A stretch of 6,513 nt of DNA from Pseudomonadota bacterium. Lineage in GTDB: Bacteria > Pseudomonadota > Gammaproteobacteria > Acidiferrobacterales > Acidiferrobacteraceae. The notes under the pieces were generated by a model that saw only the letters and a program-made list of their open reading frames with translations, was not told where the DNA came from and searched no databases. Both the position numbers and the translations under genes were made by a program. The first letter of the stretch is position 1, and every line of letters starts with the position of its first letter. Of the stretch, positions 1 through 5,437 are shown one piece after another. The stretch is from NCBI GenBank assembly GCA_021795255.1, contig JAJYPQ010000236.1:1-6513 (forward strand). The letters are read 5' to 3'.

Positions 1-11
1 GCACAAATGCG

Positions 12-81
12 CTCTAACAACGCGCTCCAGCCGACCGACTCGCTTTGCTCGGCTCGCCGCGGCCGAGCGCCGGCGTCGGGC
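12..81 (+). repeat. attC-like integron recombination site (degenerate)
   Basis: The site has the two-part layout of an attC. A left half begins with CTCTAAC (12-18), one mismatch from the R'' consensus RYYYAAC. A right half ends with GTCGGGC (75-81), one mismatch from GTTRRRY. Inside, GCGCTCCAGCCG on the left pairs with CGGCCGAGCGC on the right, with unpaired bases on the left arm that recall the extrahelical bases of real attC sites. The 70-bp length lies in the usual attC range. A short ORF starts 13 bases after the right box, as cassette genes often do. Both R boxes are imperfect and no integron integrase lies in the window, so this may be a decayed or chromosomal attC-like repeat. Confidence 0.5.
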
Positions 82-93
82 ATCGCAAGAACT

Positions 94-198
94 ATGAATC
101 TCGATCCGCAAACGCTCGTTACATTGAACTGGTTTGGTGTTGGCATTGGCTGGCTAACCTCTACGTACATCACGTACAGGCGATGGCCGCAATACTAA
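94..198 (+). CDS. small predicted membrane protein (34 aa), probable gene-cassette ORF
   Basis: This is a 34-residue protein of unknown function. The ATG at 94 is preferred over an in-frame ATG at 7 because the longer reading would translate the attC-like site; the ATG at 94 lies just after that site. Residues 10-28 (TLNWFGVGIGWLTSTYITY) form one hydrophobic segment followed by a basic RR, so the protein would be a single-pass membrane peptide. Only a weak purine run precedes the start (GCAAGAAC). Just downstream, a different frame carries a protein-like hydrophilic stretch ending KHHTFAEQLSALLQNDFHSG at a TAA (281-283). The gene may therefore once have been longer and lost its frame near 175-205. 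Small size and absence of a recognisable family keep confidence modest. Confidence 0.4.
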   Translation: MNLDPQTLVTLNWFGVGIGWLTSTYITYRRWPQY

Positions 199-322
199 GC
201 ATGATGACATTCAGATCGGGAAGCACCATACGTTTGCGGAGCAACTATCCGCCCTTCTCCAGAATGACTTCCACTCTGGATAACAATACGCGCCGTGGCT
301 CCGTTAAAAACTCAAAATAGAG
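199..322 (+). other. cassette tail with possible truncated attC half-site
   Basis: There is no intact gene here. The frame through GAT at 203 reads a plausible protein tail and stops at 281-283. That stop lies inside TAACAATACGCGCC, which resembles the left half of the attC-like site at 12-81 (TAACAACGCGCTCC). Cassette genes typically end at or in their attC left half. No matching right half follows before the integrase remnant begins at 323, so the unit appears cut off around 300. A short AT-rich inverted repeat, AACTC (309-313) and GAGTT (320-324), overlaps the remnant's stop codon. It is too weak to call a terminator. Confidence 0.3.
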
Positions 323-575
323 TTAATCCAGTTTCCTCACCAGATCCTCAGCCCGCAGATACGTGTAGCGTTTCAGCATCTGCAGGGTCTTGTGTCCTGT
401 AATCGCCGCCACCTCCATAGGGTTCAACCCCTCCTCAAACAGCCGTGAGGTCGTTTCGTGCCGCGAATCGTGGAAGGCCGGGCGCTTGATGTCGGCGGCT
501 TTTCCGAAGGACGCAAGGCGACAGACCCTCTCAAAGGCCTGCATGATCGAATCGGGGCGTCTGGCCCACATGTGC
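323..575 (-). pseudogene. tyrosine recombinase (integrase) C-terminal remnant
   Basis: The open frame from an ATG at 571 gives 82 residues that align end to end with the last 80 or so residues of the integrase at 5664-6513. Shared blocks include RPDSI.QAFERVC, SRLFE.GLNPMEVAAITGH and KTLQMLKRYT. The HxxR box is H34-D-S-R37, where the intact copy has HDLR. H60 and the nucleophile Y69 remain. The core-binding domain, the first catalytic Arg and the beta-hairpin Lys are missing, so it cannot act as a recombinase. It has six more residues than the right copy between FERVC and FHD, so it descends from a related integrase and is not a recent duplicate. Similarity to the intact gene ends at about 575, exactly where the next gene's stop codon sits. 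Confidence 0.85.
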
Positions 576-1076
576 CTAAATGCGGGGGACTTGGCAGGCG
601 GTACCCGGACGCAGGTCGTCGACGAATACGGAGAAGGGGGTGCTGGGAAAATTGAACAGGCAAACGACCACTTTCACGTTAAGGGCTGGACCCATGCCTA
701 TGTTCTGTATCATCACGGGACCTTGCGAGTTATTGTCAGGCGCGCGGATCTCAAAAAACGACGGGGGGTACGATTCACGGTCTTGCCGCGATTCCACCAC
801 GGGCCTTGGCCTATTCGGAGAAACACAAAATTCACAAACTGGCATCAGATCCTCTAGGTGATGACGGTCAGATTGATCTGCGAGCTCCCGCGTCTTTTTT
901 GCCATCCAGAAGGTAGCAAAGGCAAGGCTGATCGTCCCTGCGGCCGTCAGGACCTCGGCTATCAAAAGCCCCCAATTCAACCCGTTACGAGTCAGCATAC
1001 GATATCGTCCCGAGATTATTAAAAGAAGTCTACCATGCGTCCGCGCCTCTTGGGATTGCAGGGGCATACTCGTCAT
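576..1076 (-). CDS. membrane-anchored NxGxGPA-type hypothetical protein, apparently 3'-truncated
   Basis: This is a 166-residue protein of unknown function. Residues 36-58 form a membrane helix (GLLIAEVLTAAGTISLAFATF region), followed by a charged linker and a probable cytoplasmic beta-rich domain with Q-N-I-G-M-G-P-A at 124-131. The same order (helix ending in AGG/AAGT, 'MPVC/KPLC', NxGxGPA, then GTA) occurs in the 282-residue protein at 1303-2151, so the two are probably distant paralogues. The match stops at GTA (158-160). The paralogue continues for about 120 more residues, whereas this protein ends within six. Its TAG at 576-578 lies on the junction with the integrase remnant, which points to loss of the C-terminal half by recombination. 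The ATG at 1076 has TGAGAGAA upstream. An internal ATG at 998, with GGGAC upstream, is also possible and would give 140 residues. Confidence 0.6.
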   Translation of the reverse strand: MTSMPLQSQEARTHGRLLLIISGRYRMLTRNGLNWGLLIAEVLTAAGTISLAFATFWMAKKTRELADQSDRHHLEDLMPVCEFCVSPNRPRPVVESRQDRESYPPSFFEIRAPDNNSQGPVMIQNIGMGPALNVKVVVCLFNFPSTPFSVFVDDLRPGTACQVPRI

Positions 1077-1148
1077 TTCGCGGGTTCTCTCAAGTTACCG
1101 TCCACGCTACGATGGACCCCTTGCAAAAAGCCGGGAAGAGAGAATGCC

Positions 1149-1421
1149 ATGAGCAAAGACGAACCTGAGCCCGACGCCGTACACTATTTCCGAAAGGCCG
1201 TAGAGGGACTGGAGGATGAGATGGCGGGGCCCTCGTATTACCTTGCGAGGGGGTTGTTACGGCTGGCCGAGAGTCTGGCCACACAAGGGTCCCCAATGGC
1301 CCTCACAGGGAATAAGGGAATCCTCGAGTCAGAGCCTCTGGATTTATCGCTTGCCATGCGCCCGGCGGCATTTCATACCGGTACCACGGGGGAGCGGCTA
1401 CGGGGCCGTCGGCGAAGGTAG
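1149..1421 (+). CDS. hypothetical protein (90 aa)
   Basis: I do not recognise this protein. The ATG at 1149 is chosen over an in-frame ATG at 1035 because GGGAAGAGAG lies just upstream as a good ribosome-binding site, and because the longer form would run into the divergent gene's start. The first 55 residues look like a genuine soluble helical protein, acidic then amphipathic (HYFRKAVEGLEDEM, YYLARGLLRLAESLA). The last 35 or so residues end in an Arg-rich tail (GERLRGRRRR) that lies antisense to the 3' end of the gene at 1303-2151, a 119-bp tail-to-tail overlap. The original stop may have been lost and the tail read by accident. It is divergent from the gene ending at 576. An inverted repeat, GTCCA (1100-1104) and TGGAC (1113-1117), lies between the starts, but it is too short to interpret. 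Confidence 0.5.
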   Translation: MSKDEPEPDAVHYFRKAVEGLEDEMAGPSYYLARGLLRLAESLATQGSPMALTGNKGILESEPLDLSLAMRPAAFHTGTTGERLRGRRRR

Positions 1422-2151
1422 TCATAGGGGTGGTGGAGCGGAATTTCTCGGCATCCGGGGCCTGTATGGATACGGCATCCGTTAGGCAGCAGAGCGACGA
1501 ATGATAAACGTTCCCTTCAATATCAGTATACTGAAGGTGGATGGTGTCAACATTGCCATACAGGTCCTGGATGTGACCTCGTAACGGGCTGGGTTCGCCA
1601 CTAGACCACTTACGTATCTCGGAGCAAGGGATATCTGTATCTGAGAATGAGTAATAAAACTCCATGGCGGTACCAGCGGCGATCACTGCTGCTACGGATA
1701 CACGCGCCGTCCAGAGGATGCCTTGGCGCGACGAACCGAGGCAGAGGCTCACTCCACATGCCGGGCCAACACCACTATTGACTATATGCACACTAAAACT
1801 TAAAGGGATATCAGAACCCCTGTCGTCAATTTCCTTGCCGTCCCTTTGCTGGTAAAAAAACGCCTTGGGTGCTACTCCCCTTTGCGGTAAGCGCGCCCGT
1901 GTCGCGGTCGGGGTACAGTGGCAAAGGGGTTTTATGCGCCGGCGCTCGGTCTGTACCGTTTGCCGGTTAAGCATGAAAGAAAAATAGGCCATGCCGAGGG
2001 TACCACCTGCCACCAGGAAGTTTACGGCAAGAGATAGAGATTTCCACAGCCACAGAAGACTGAACACAAAGGCTACACTGACCGCGATATAGGGCAGAGG
2101 GCCACGAAACCAATGAATGACGGTTTTTAACGTGTTCTTCATATAAGGCAT
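1303..2151 (-). CDS. two-helix membrane protein with NxGxGPA beta-rich domain
   Basis: This is a 282-residue protein of unknown function. Two hydrophobic segments at about 19-37 and 42-62 would place it in the inner membrane. A basic linker (NRQTVQTERRRIKP) and a beta-rich domain follow. The domain carries N125-S-G-V-G-P-A131, GTA (160-162), and a late block HLQYTDIEGNVYHSS (205-219) that fits the 'Y.D..G..Y' strand often found at the end of such domains. Small membrane proteins of this build are common as uncharacterised genes in accessory regions, and I know of no assigned activity. AGGGGG lies very close to the first ATG (2151) and about 12 bases from a second ATG at 2142, which would give the more usual start MKNTLK; either could be used. 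Its 3' end overlaps the plus-strand ORF at 1149-1421. Confidence 0.7.
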   Translation of the reverse strand: MPYMKNTLKTVIHWFRGPLPYIAVSVAFVFSLLWLWKSLSLAVNFLVAGGTLGMAYFSFMLNRQTVQTERRRIKPLCHCTPTATRARLPQRGVAPKAFFYQQRDGKEIDDRGSDIPLSFSVHIVNSGVGPACGVSLCLGSSRQGILWTARVSVAAVIAAGTAMEFYYSFSDTDIPCSEIRKWSSGEPSPLRGHIQDLYGNVDTIHLQYTDIEGNVYHSSLCCLTDAVSIQAPDAEKFRSTTPMTTFADGPVAAPPWYRYEMPPGAWQAINPEALTRGFPYSL

Positions 2152-2306
2152 ACGCCCCCTGCAAGCTTGACTATGACCACGTCCCGGTTCCTCAGCTCAC
2201 CCCGACCAGTATACCGCTCGACGACCTAAAGGGTATGGCCGTAACTGCAATGATTGTAGCCCTTATGCTACTTACTGTCTGTAGATTCAGAGGCATCATT
2301 TAGGGA

Positions 2307-2346
2307 CACTGGTGCACGATAAAATACGCATTATCACGCGCCAGTG
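2307..2346 (+). promoter_or_regulatory. 40-bp imperfect palindrome at regulator start, candidate C-protein operator
   Basis: Arm CACTGGTGCACGATAA (2307-2322) faces arm TTATCACGCGCCAGTG (2331-2346) across the 8-base spacer AATACGCA. Thirteen of 16 positions are complementary, and one of the other three would be a G-T wobble in RNA. The right arm ends with the GTG start codon of the XRE regulator, and a TAAAAT box lies in the left arm and spacer. Controller proteins of restriction-modification systems are known to bind paired symmetric sites at their own promoter. The position and symmetry fit that role, but the sequence is not a textbook C-box. In mRNA it could also form a hairpin that hides the start codon. 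Confidence 0.6.
2320..2325 (+). promoter_or_regulatory. possible -10 box for the regulator-endonuclease operon
   Basis: TAAAAT matches the sigma-70 -10 consensus at five of six positions and lies 18 bases before the GTG at 2344. No good -35 is found at the right distance (CATTTA or TCATTT), so the promoter would be weak or need activation. It sits within the palindrome at 2307-2346, so a protein bound there would block polymerase. The short leader lacks a clear Shine-Dalgarno, and near-leaderless starts are seen in some controller genes. Confidence 0.35.
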
Positions 2347-2604
2347 GATAAAAACAAGGCACTTCGTAAGCCAAGCTCCTCCCTGACGGCCGCCCTAGCC
2401 GCCAATATCCGCGCTTTCCGCGAGGCGAACGACCTATCGCAAGAAAAGTTCGCGGACATGTGTGGGCTACATCGCACATACATTGGTTCTGTCGAGCGTG
2501 GAGAGCGGAATGTGACGCTCAGCACCCTAGAAGTGTTCGCAGCTGTAATTGGTATTTCAGTCCCCCAGCTTCTGGCCAGGAGAACACAAAAGCATGAGAG
2601 ATAA
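2344..2604 (+). CDS. XRE-family helix-turn-helix regulator, restriction-modification controller (C protein)-like
   Basis: This is an 86-residue DNA-binding protein. An HTH_3/XRE fold spans residues 15-78: NIRAFREANDLSQEKFADMCGLHRTYIGSVERGERN, with LSQEKFADMCG as helices 2-3 and HRTYIGSVE as the recognition helix, then TLEVFAAVIGISVPQLL. Length and fold match C proteins, which time endonuclease expression after a restriction-modification system enters a new cell by acting on their own promoter and sometimes on the methyltransferase promoter. GTG at 2344 is the only start that keeps the whole domain, and it lies at the end of the candidate operator. The gene overlaps the endonuclease gene by 11 bases (ATG at 2594, TAA at 2602-2604), which implies one transcript and coupled translation. 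The controller role is inferred from context; the HTH fold is clear. Confidence 0.85.
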   Translation: MDKNKALRKPSSSLTAALAANIRAFREANDLSQEKFADMCGLHRTYIGSVERGERNVTLSTLEVFAAVIGISVPQLLARRTQKHER

Positions 2605-3676
2605 GCCCACTCTATCCACTACTTATGTCGCAAACATCCGCTCCGCTGGTCTCACGATTTACGATCCAATCGCAATTGGCGACCCTGCGCTCTGGATTCC
2701 TACCCCCGACCTCGAGCGCATCCTTGACGCTGGGCTGCGGGGAATGTCTCTTGGCGACCTTCCGTTGCGTACGCGATCAAAGGTCGCCAAGGAAGAGGTT
2801 TGCCGGGTTCTCGGCTACCCGGTACCACGCTCGTTCCGAAAATGTCAGCCACGTTTTCCTGGCCAGTTATTCGACACCTATGTGCAGAAGTCGAACAACC
2901 TGCAGGTATGGAACGAGGAGCTATCGCCGACGCGCCGCTATGTACTAATTCGGCCTTCCGCAGATTATGTAGTTACCAGGGTCAGGGTAGTTACTGGCGA
3001 TACATTGGCCCAGTTGGATACTACTGGAACGCTGACACAAAAATACCAAGCGCGCTGCGTTATAGGGACAGCGAAGACCGAGCTGATTGCGCCCGAGGAT
3101 ACTAGTCTACTCCGGCCTTTTGTTGTTTCTGACACGGACCTCCGGCAAGTCGCTACGCCAGTTAGTTACCCGACGGCTGGTGCACTCTTGCCTATCGCGG
3201 TGATCTACGATCGTCTATCACGATTGATTGGTGCAACTTTCCCAGATACAGGTTACGATCAAGAGCGTAACCGGGGGGGTAGATTGCACTGCATGGTGTG
3301 TTCGGCCCTTGGCTATGCGGAATATCAAGACGACGGGCGGTTCCCCGATGTGCGGCACCAGCTCGTGGAGGTAAAACTACAGACGAGTCCCACAATTGAC
3401 CTGGGCTTGGTATTACCATCGAGTACCGAATTGCTTGACGTACCGCAGATTGCGGGCCAGCAAGTAAGGCATTGCGACGTGCGCTATGCTGTATTTTACG
3501 GGAATACAACTGGTGGACTCGTAACTTTGACTCACCTATTCGTAACTACAGGGGAGGCCTTCTTTACCCGTTTTGTACAATTTCAGGGCAAGGTGCTCAA
3601 CAGGAAACTACAAGTTCCGCTACCTAGCAACTTCTTTGGCGAGAACGCCGAAGGCTTTCCAGACCAACTTATCTAG
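2594..3676 (+). CDS. Type II restriction endonuclease, PD-(D/E)xK type
   Basis: This 360-residue protein is identified as the endonuclease of the system by position between the controller and the methyltransferase and by a catalytic-type motif. PD (251-252) is followed six residues later by E259-V-K261 (FPDVRHQLVEVKLQTS), the usual PD-X(n)-E-x-K metal-binding site that cuts double-stranded DNA. The N-terminal 230 residues have no motif I can name and may bind the target. The C-terminal 100 residues (RHCDVRYAVFYG, LTHLFVTTGEAFFTRF, FQGKVLNRKLQVPLP) are beta-rich. ATG at 2594 has AGGAGA about 11 bases upstream inside the controller gene and is preferred over an in-frame TTG at 2549. I cannot assign a specificity; 360 residues fits several six-base-cutter families. 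Its 3' end overlaps the methyltransferase gene by 57 bp. Confidence 0.8.
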   Translation: MRDKPTLSTTYVANIRSAGLTIYDPIAIGDPALWIPTPDLERILDAGLRGMSLGDLPLRTRSKVAKEEVCRVLGYPVPRSFRKCQPRFPGQLFDTYVQKSNNLQVWNEELSPTRRYVLIRPSADYVVTRVRVVTGDTLAQLDTTGTLTQKYQARCVIGTAKTELIAPEDTSLLRPFVVSDTDLRQVATPVSYPTAGALLPIAVIYDRLSRLIGATFPDTGYDQERNRGGRLHCMVCSALGYAEYQDDGRFPDVRHQLVEVKLQTSPTIDLGLVLPSSTELLDVPQIAGQQVRHCDVRYAVFYGNTTGGLVTLTHLFVTTGEAFFTRFVQFQGKVLNRKLQVPLPSNFFGENAEGFPDQLI

Positions 3677-5362
3677 CTCCACGGCAATAGCGTCTGCCTC
3701 GCTGCTGCCAATCGCGTCGTAAATCTGCTTTGCCATGCCAATTATGACTCGGCTGCCCGGCAAGGTCGGATCGGGGAGCGGGAAACGCTCAACATATTGG
3801 GTGATGTAACGGCGTCGGCCAGCATAAAGCTTATTGTTGAAGCTGTGGTCGTAGAATGATTCAATAAAAGTGGAGTTGGCTACTGCGGCAGCTAGCCACA
3901 ATAGCTCGATATCCTCTGGCCTTTCACACCGTAGCCAATAGCAGTCACCATTGATGACATTACCTTCGAGATCAAGCCAAAATATGGGCATTTCCGAAAT
4001 GTCGCGAAATACCAGTTTTGGAGCATCCCAGCTTGAGGGGTCATGTGGTACCCAGATTTCGTACCACCGGCGGCCGCCTTCGATAACGTAGGTTCGCGCT
4101 TCGAGTATATCGCGGTGCGTCTCAAGGTATGCCCGCGCTTTCGGGTACAACGAGAGATCGCTTACACGCCGGTGCCCGTTCAGACTCTCGTGTGGATAGA
4201 GGATGTGGCGGATCTTCTCTCCCTCCCTAGCTCGGAACCGACGCGCCACATGGTGCGTAGTGAGCGGCCGTAGCAATTCAGGTCGCGTCGACTCCGGCAT
4301 CGTATCCCAATCGCTGCGGATAAACACTTTGTCGGCACAAGTCTTGACGCCCACGCGAATCTTGCCTATGTCCCCAAAGCGTCGCCACGTGTGCCCCTCA
4401 ACCATCGTCAGCCAGTCATCGCTTACCATAGTCTTCACTCGCCACACGGTATCCGTTGGCGTCCTGATATCGAGGTGGCCGTTTCTTACCATGAAGCATC
4501 GGCCATCATCGACAGCGACAACACCGTCACGGTCAAGAGCCGCAATAACATCAGTTGCCTGTTGCGTTGGCGTATTCGTCGTAGTGTAAATTGATGTGAA
4601 GTTCGCTACCGTTTGCTGCGGTCCCGCTTGTTTCTCTACTAGCAAGACGGCTGGTAACACGGCAGCGTCGAATAGTTTCGTGTCACCTAGGTCCCAGACG
4701 TGTCGCACGCTGAAACGCTCACGAATAGCCTGTCGCACCGTTCTGCCAGACTTTGTTGTCATAAAGCGGTTTGAGACAATAATTCCGCCAAGGCCGCCTG
4801 GCTTGAGCACGTGTGCCATGCCGACAATAAAGGCGTGGTAGAGGTCCACACGTCCGGTGAGACCGAATTGGCTTGCGATCAATTGGGCCTGTTTAGCGCC
4901 CATAATTTGGGTACGAACGTACGGCGGATTCGCGATAATAAGATCATAGGCCTGAGCAGCGTCTTTTTTAAATAGATCGCCGCTGCCGCACCGACACATT
5001 TGGTCAAGCACGAATTCTAGGAAACTGCCGTGCGTCAGATGCAGCATCACCTTCGGGAAGTGTTGTTTGATACGAGCGGTCGTAATATTCAGTGCGCGAA
5101 TATTGGTCTCAAACCCATGCACCTCGACTGCGCCCACATTGGCCATATCGAGCTGCGCCAAAAGGTTAATCAGTAGTTCACCATCACCTGTAGCTGGATC
5201 AAGTACCTTAATTGTGTCGTGCCCTGGCTTGATGCGAGAAGCGCGATATATTTGTTCAGCAACGAAAGCGGCTAGGCAACCGGGGGTATAGGTCACCCCC
5301 CCAGCCTTCTCCTCGGTGACAAGTTTGTACCGACCGCTAGGCATTACCTCGACTGATCTCAT
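3620..5362 (-). CDS. Type II N6-adenine DNA methyltransferase, gamma class (TaqI/Eco57I-like)
   Basis: The 580-residue enzyme would transfer a methyl group from S-adenosylmethionine to adenine N6 in the recognition site and so protect host DNA from the adjacent endonuclease. The motif order is X-I-IV, as in gamma-class enzymes: TYTPGCLAAFV (24-34), SAM-binding VLDPATGDG (53-61), acidic residue in GFETN (83-87), and catalytic NPPY (145-148). IIVSNRFM (194-201) follows. A C-terminal target-recognition region has KIRVGVKTCADKVFI (334-348) and NKLYAGRRRYITQYVERFPLP (510-530), which are typical of the TaqI/Eco57I group. All key residues are present, so it should be active. ATG at 5362 has GGTGGG five bases upstream; an internal ATG at 5344 is possible. 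Length is like that of other gamma-class enzymes of six-base systems, but the target site cannot be read from sequence. Confidence 0.93.
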   Translation of the reverse strand: MRSVEVMPSGRYKLVTEEKAGGVTYTPGCLAAFVAEQIYRASRIKPGHDTIKVLDPATGDGELLINLLAQLDMANVGAVEVHGFETNIRALNITTARIKQHFPKVMLHLTHGSFLEFVLDQMCRCGSGDLFKKDAAQAYDLIIANPPYVRTQIMGAKQAQLIASQFGLTGRVDLYHAFIVGMAHVLKPGGLGGIIVSNRFMTTKSGRTVRQAIRERFSVRHVWDLGDTKLFDAAVLPAVLLVEKQAGPQQTVANFTSIYTTTNTPTQQATDVIAALDRDGVVAVDDGRCFMVRNGHLDIRTPTDTVWRVKTMVSDDWLTMVEGHTWRRFGDIGKIRVGVKTCADKVFIRSDWDTMPESTRPELLRPLTTHHVARRFRAREGEKIRHILYPHESLNGHRRVSDLSLYPKARAYLETHRDILEARTYVIEGGRRWYEIWVPHDPSSWDAPKLVFRDISEMPIFWLDLEGNVINGDCYWLRCERPEDIELLWLAAAVANSTFIESFYDHSFNNKLYAGRRRYITQYVERFPLPDPTLPGSRVIIGMAKQIYDAIGSSEADAIAVELDKLVWKAFGVLAKEVAR

Positions 5363-5395
5363 TATCCCACCCTGGAGAGGAGGTCACTGTTTTGC

Positions 5396-5437
5396 ATGCT
5401 ACTTATCGTCATCCTCATTCCTTTCCTTGTCAACTAA
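5396..5437 (+). CDS. possible 13-aa hydrophobic peptide with strong ribosome-binding site
   Basis: AGGAGGT (5380-5386 region) is followed by an ATG at 5396 and a 13-codon frame MLLIVILIPFLVN ending in TAA. It is almost entirely hydrophobic. It lies opposite the leader of the methyltransferase gene. Tiny hydrophobic peptides of similar character act as membrane toxins or leader peptides in other systems, but such short frames arise easily by chance and the AGGAGG may be incidental. No promoter is evident. It is included because the ribosome-binding site is the best in the window. Confidence 0.15.
   Translation: MLLIVILIPFLVN
5405..5433 (-). promoter_or_regulatory. possible promoter of the methyltransferase gene
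   Basis: On the minus strand a perfect -35 hexamer TTGACA (5433-5428) precedes the methyltransferase ATG by about 65 bases. At 17 bases spacing the -10 is GACGAT, a poor match; CGATAA at 19 bases is an alternative. A separate promoter would let the methyltransferase be made without the controller, as controller-type systems need on entering an unmodified cell. Confidence 0.35.

Noticed and set aside
309..324. AACTC / GAGTT hairpin followed by T residues on the minus strand, after the integrase remnant
   Set aside because: The stem is only five AT-rich pairs and overlaps the remnant's stop codon, so it is too weak to call a terminator.
390..857. Open plus-strand frame of 155 codons
   Set aside because: It is antisense to the integrase remnant and the membrane-protein gene; its translation has no protein-like pattern.
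1230..1251. Inverted repeat CCCTCG / CGAGGG with a 10-base loop
   Set aside because: It lies inside the 1149-1421 frame and has no T-run after it, so it is not a credible terminator.
1481..1487. GTTAGGC, a perfect match to the attC R' box
   Set aside because: It lies inside the coding sequence of the 282-aa membrane protein, and no partner box or pairing arms occur within attC distance.
2248..2256. Nine-base palindrome CAATGATTG in the divergent intergenic region
   Set aside because: It is short and single-copy, with no link to either promoter that I can see.
2549..2593. Upstream TTG start that would lengthen the endonuclease by 15 residues
   Set aside because: It lies deep within the controller gene and lacks a good ribosome-binding site; ATG at 2594 has AGGAGA upstream and the usual short overlap.
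4203..4589. Open plus-strand frame of 128 codons
   Set aside because: It is antisense to the well-supported methyltransferase; its composition is that of a shadow frame.
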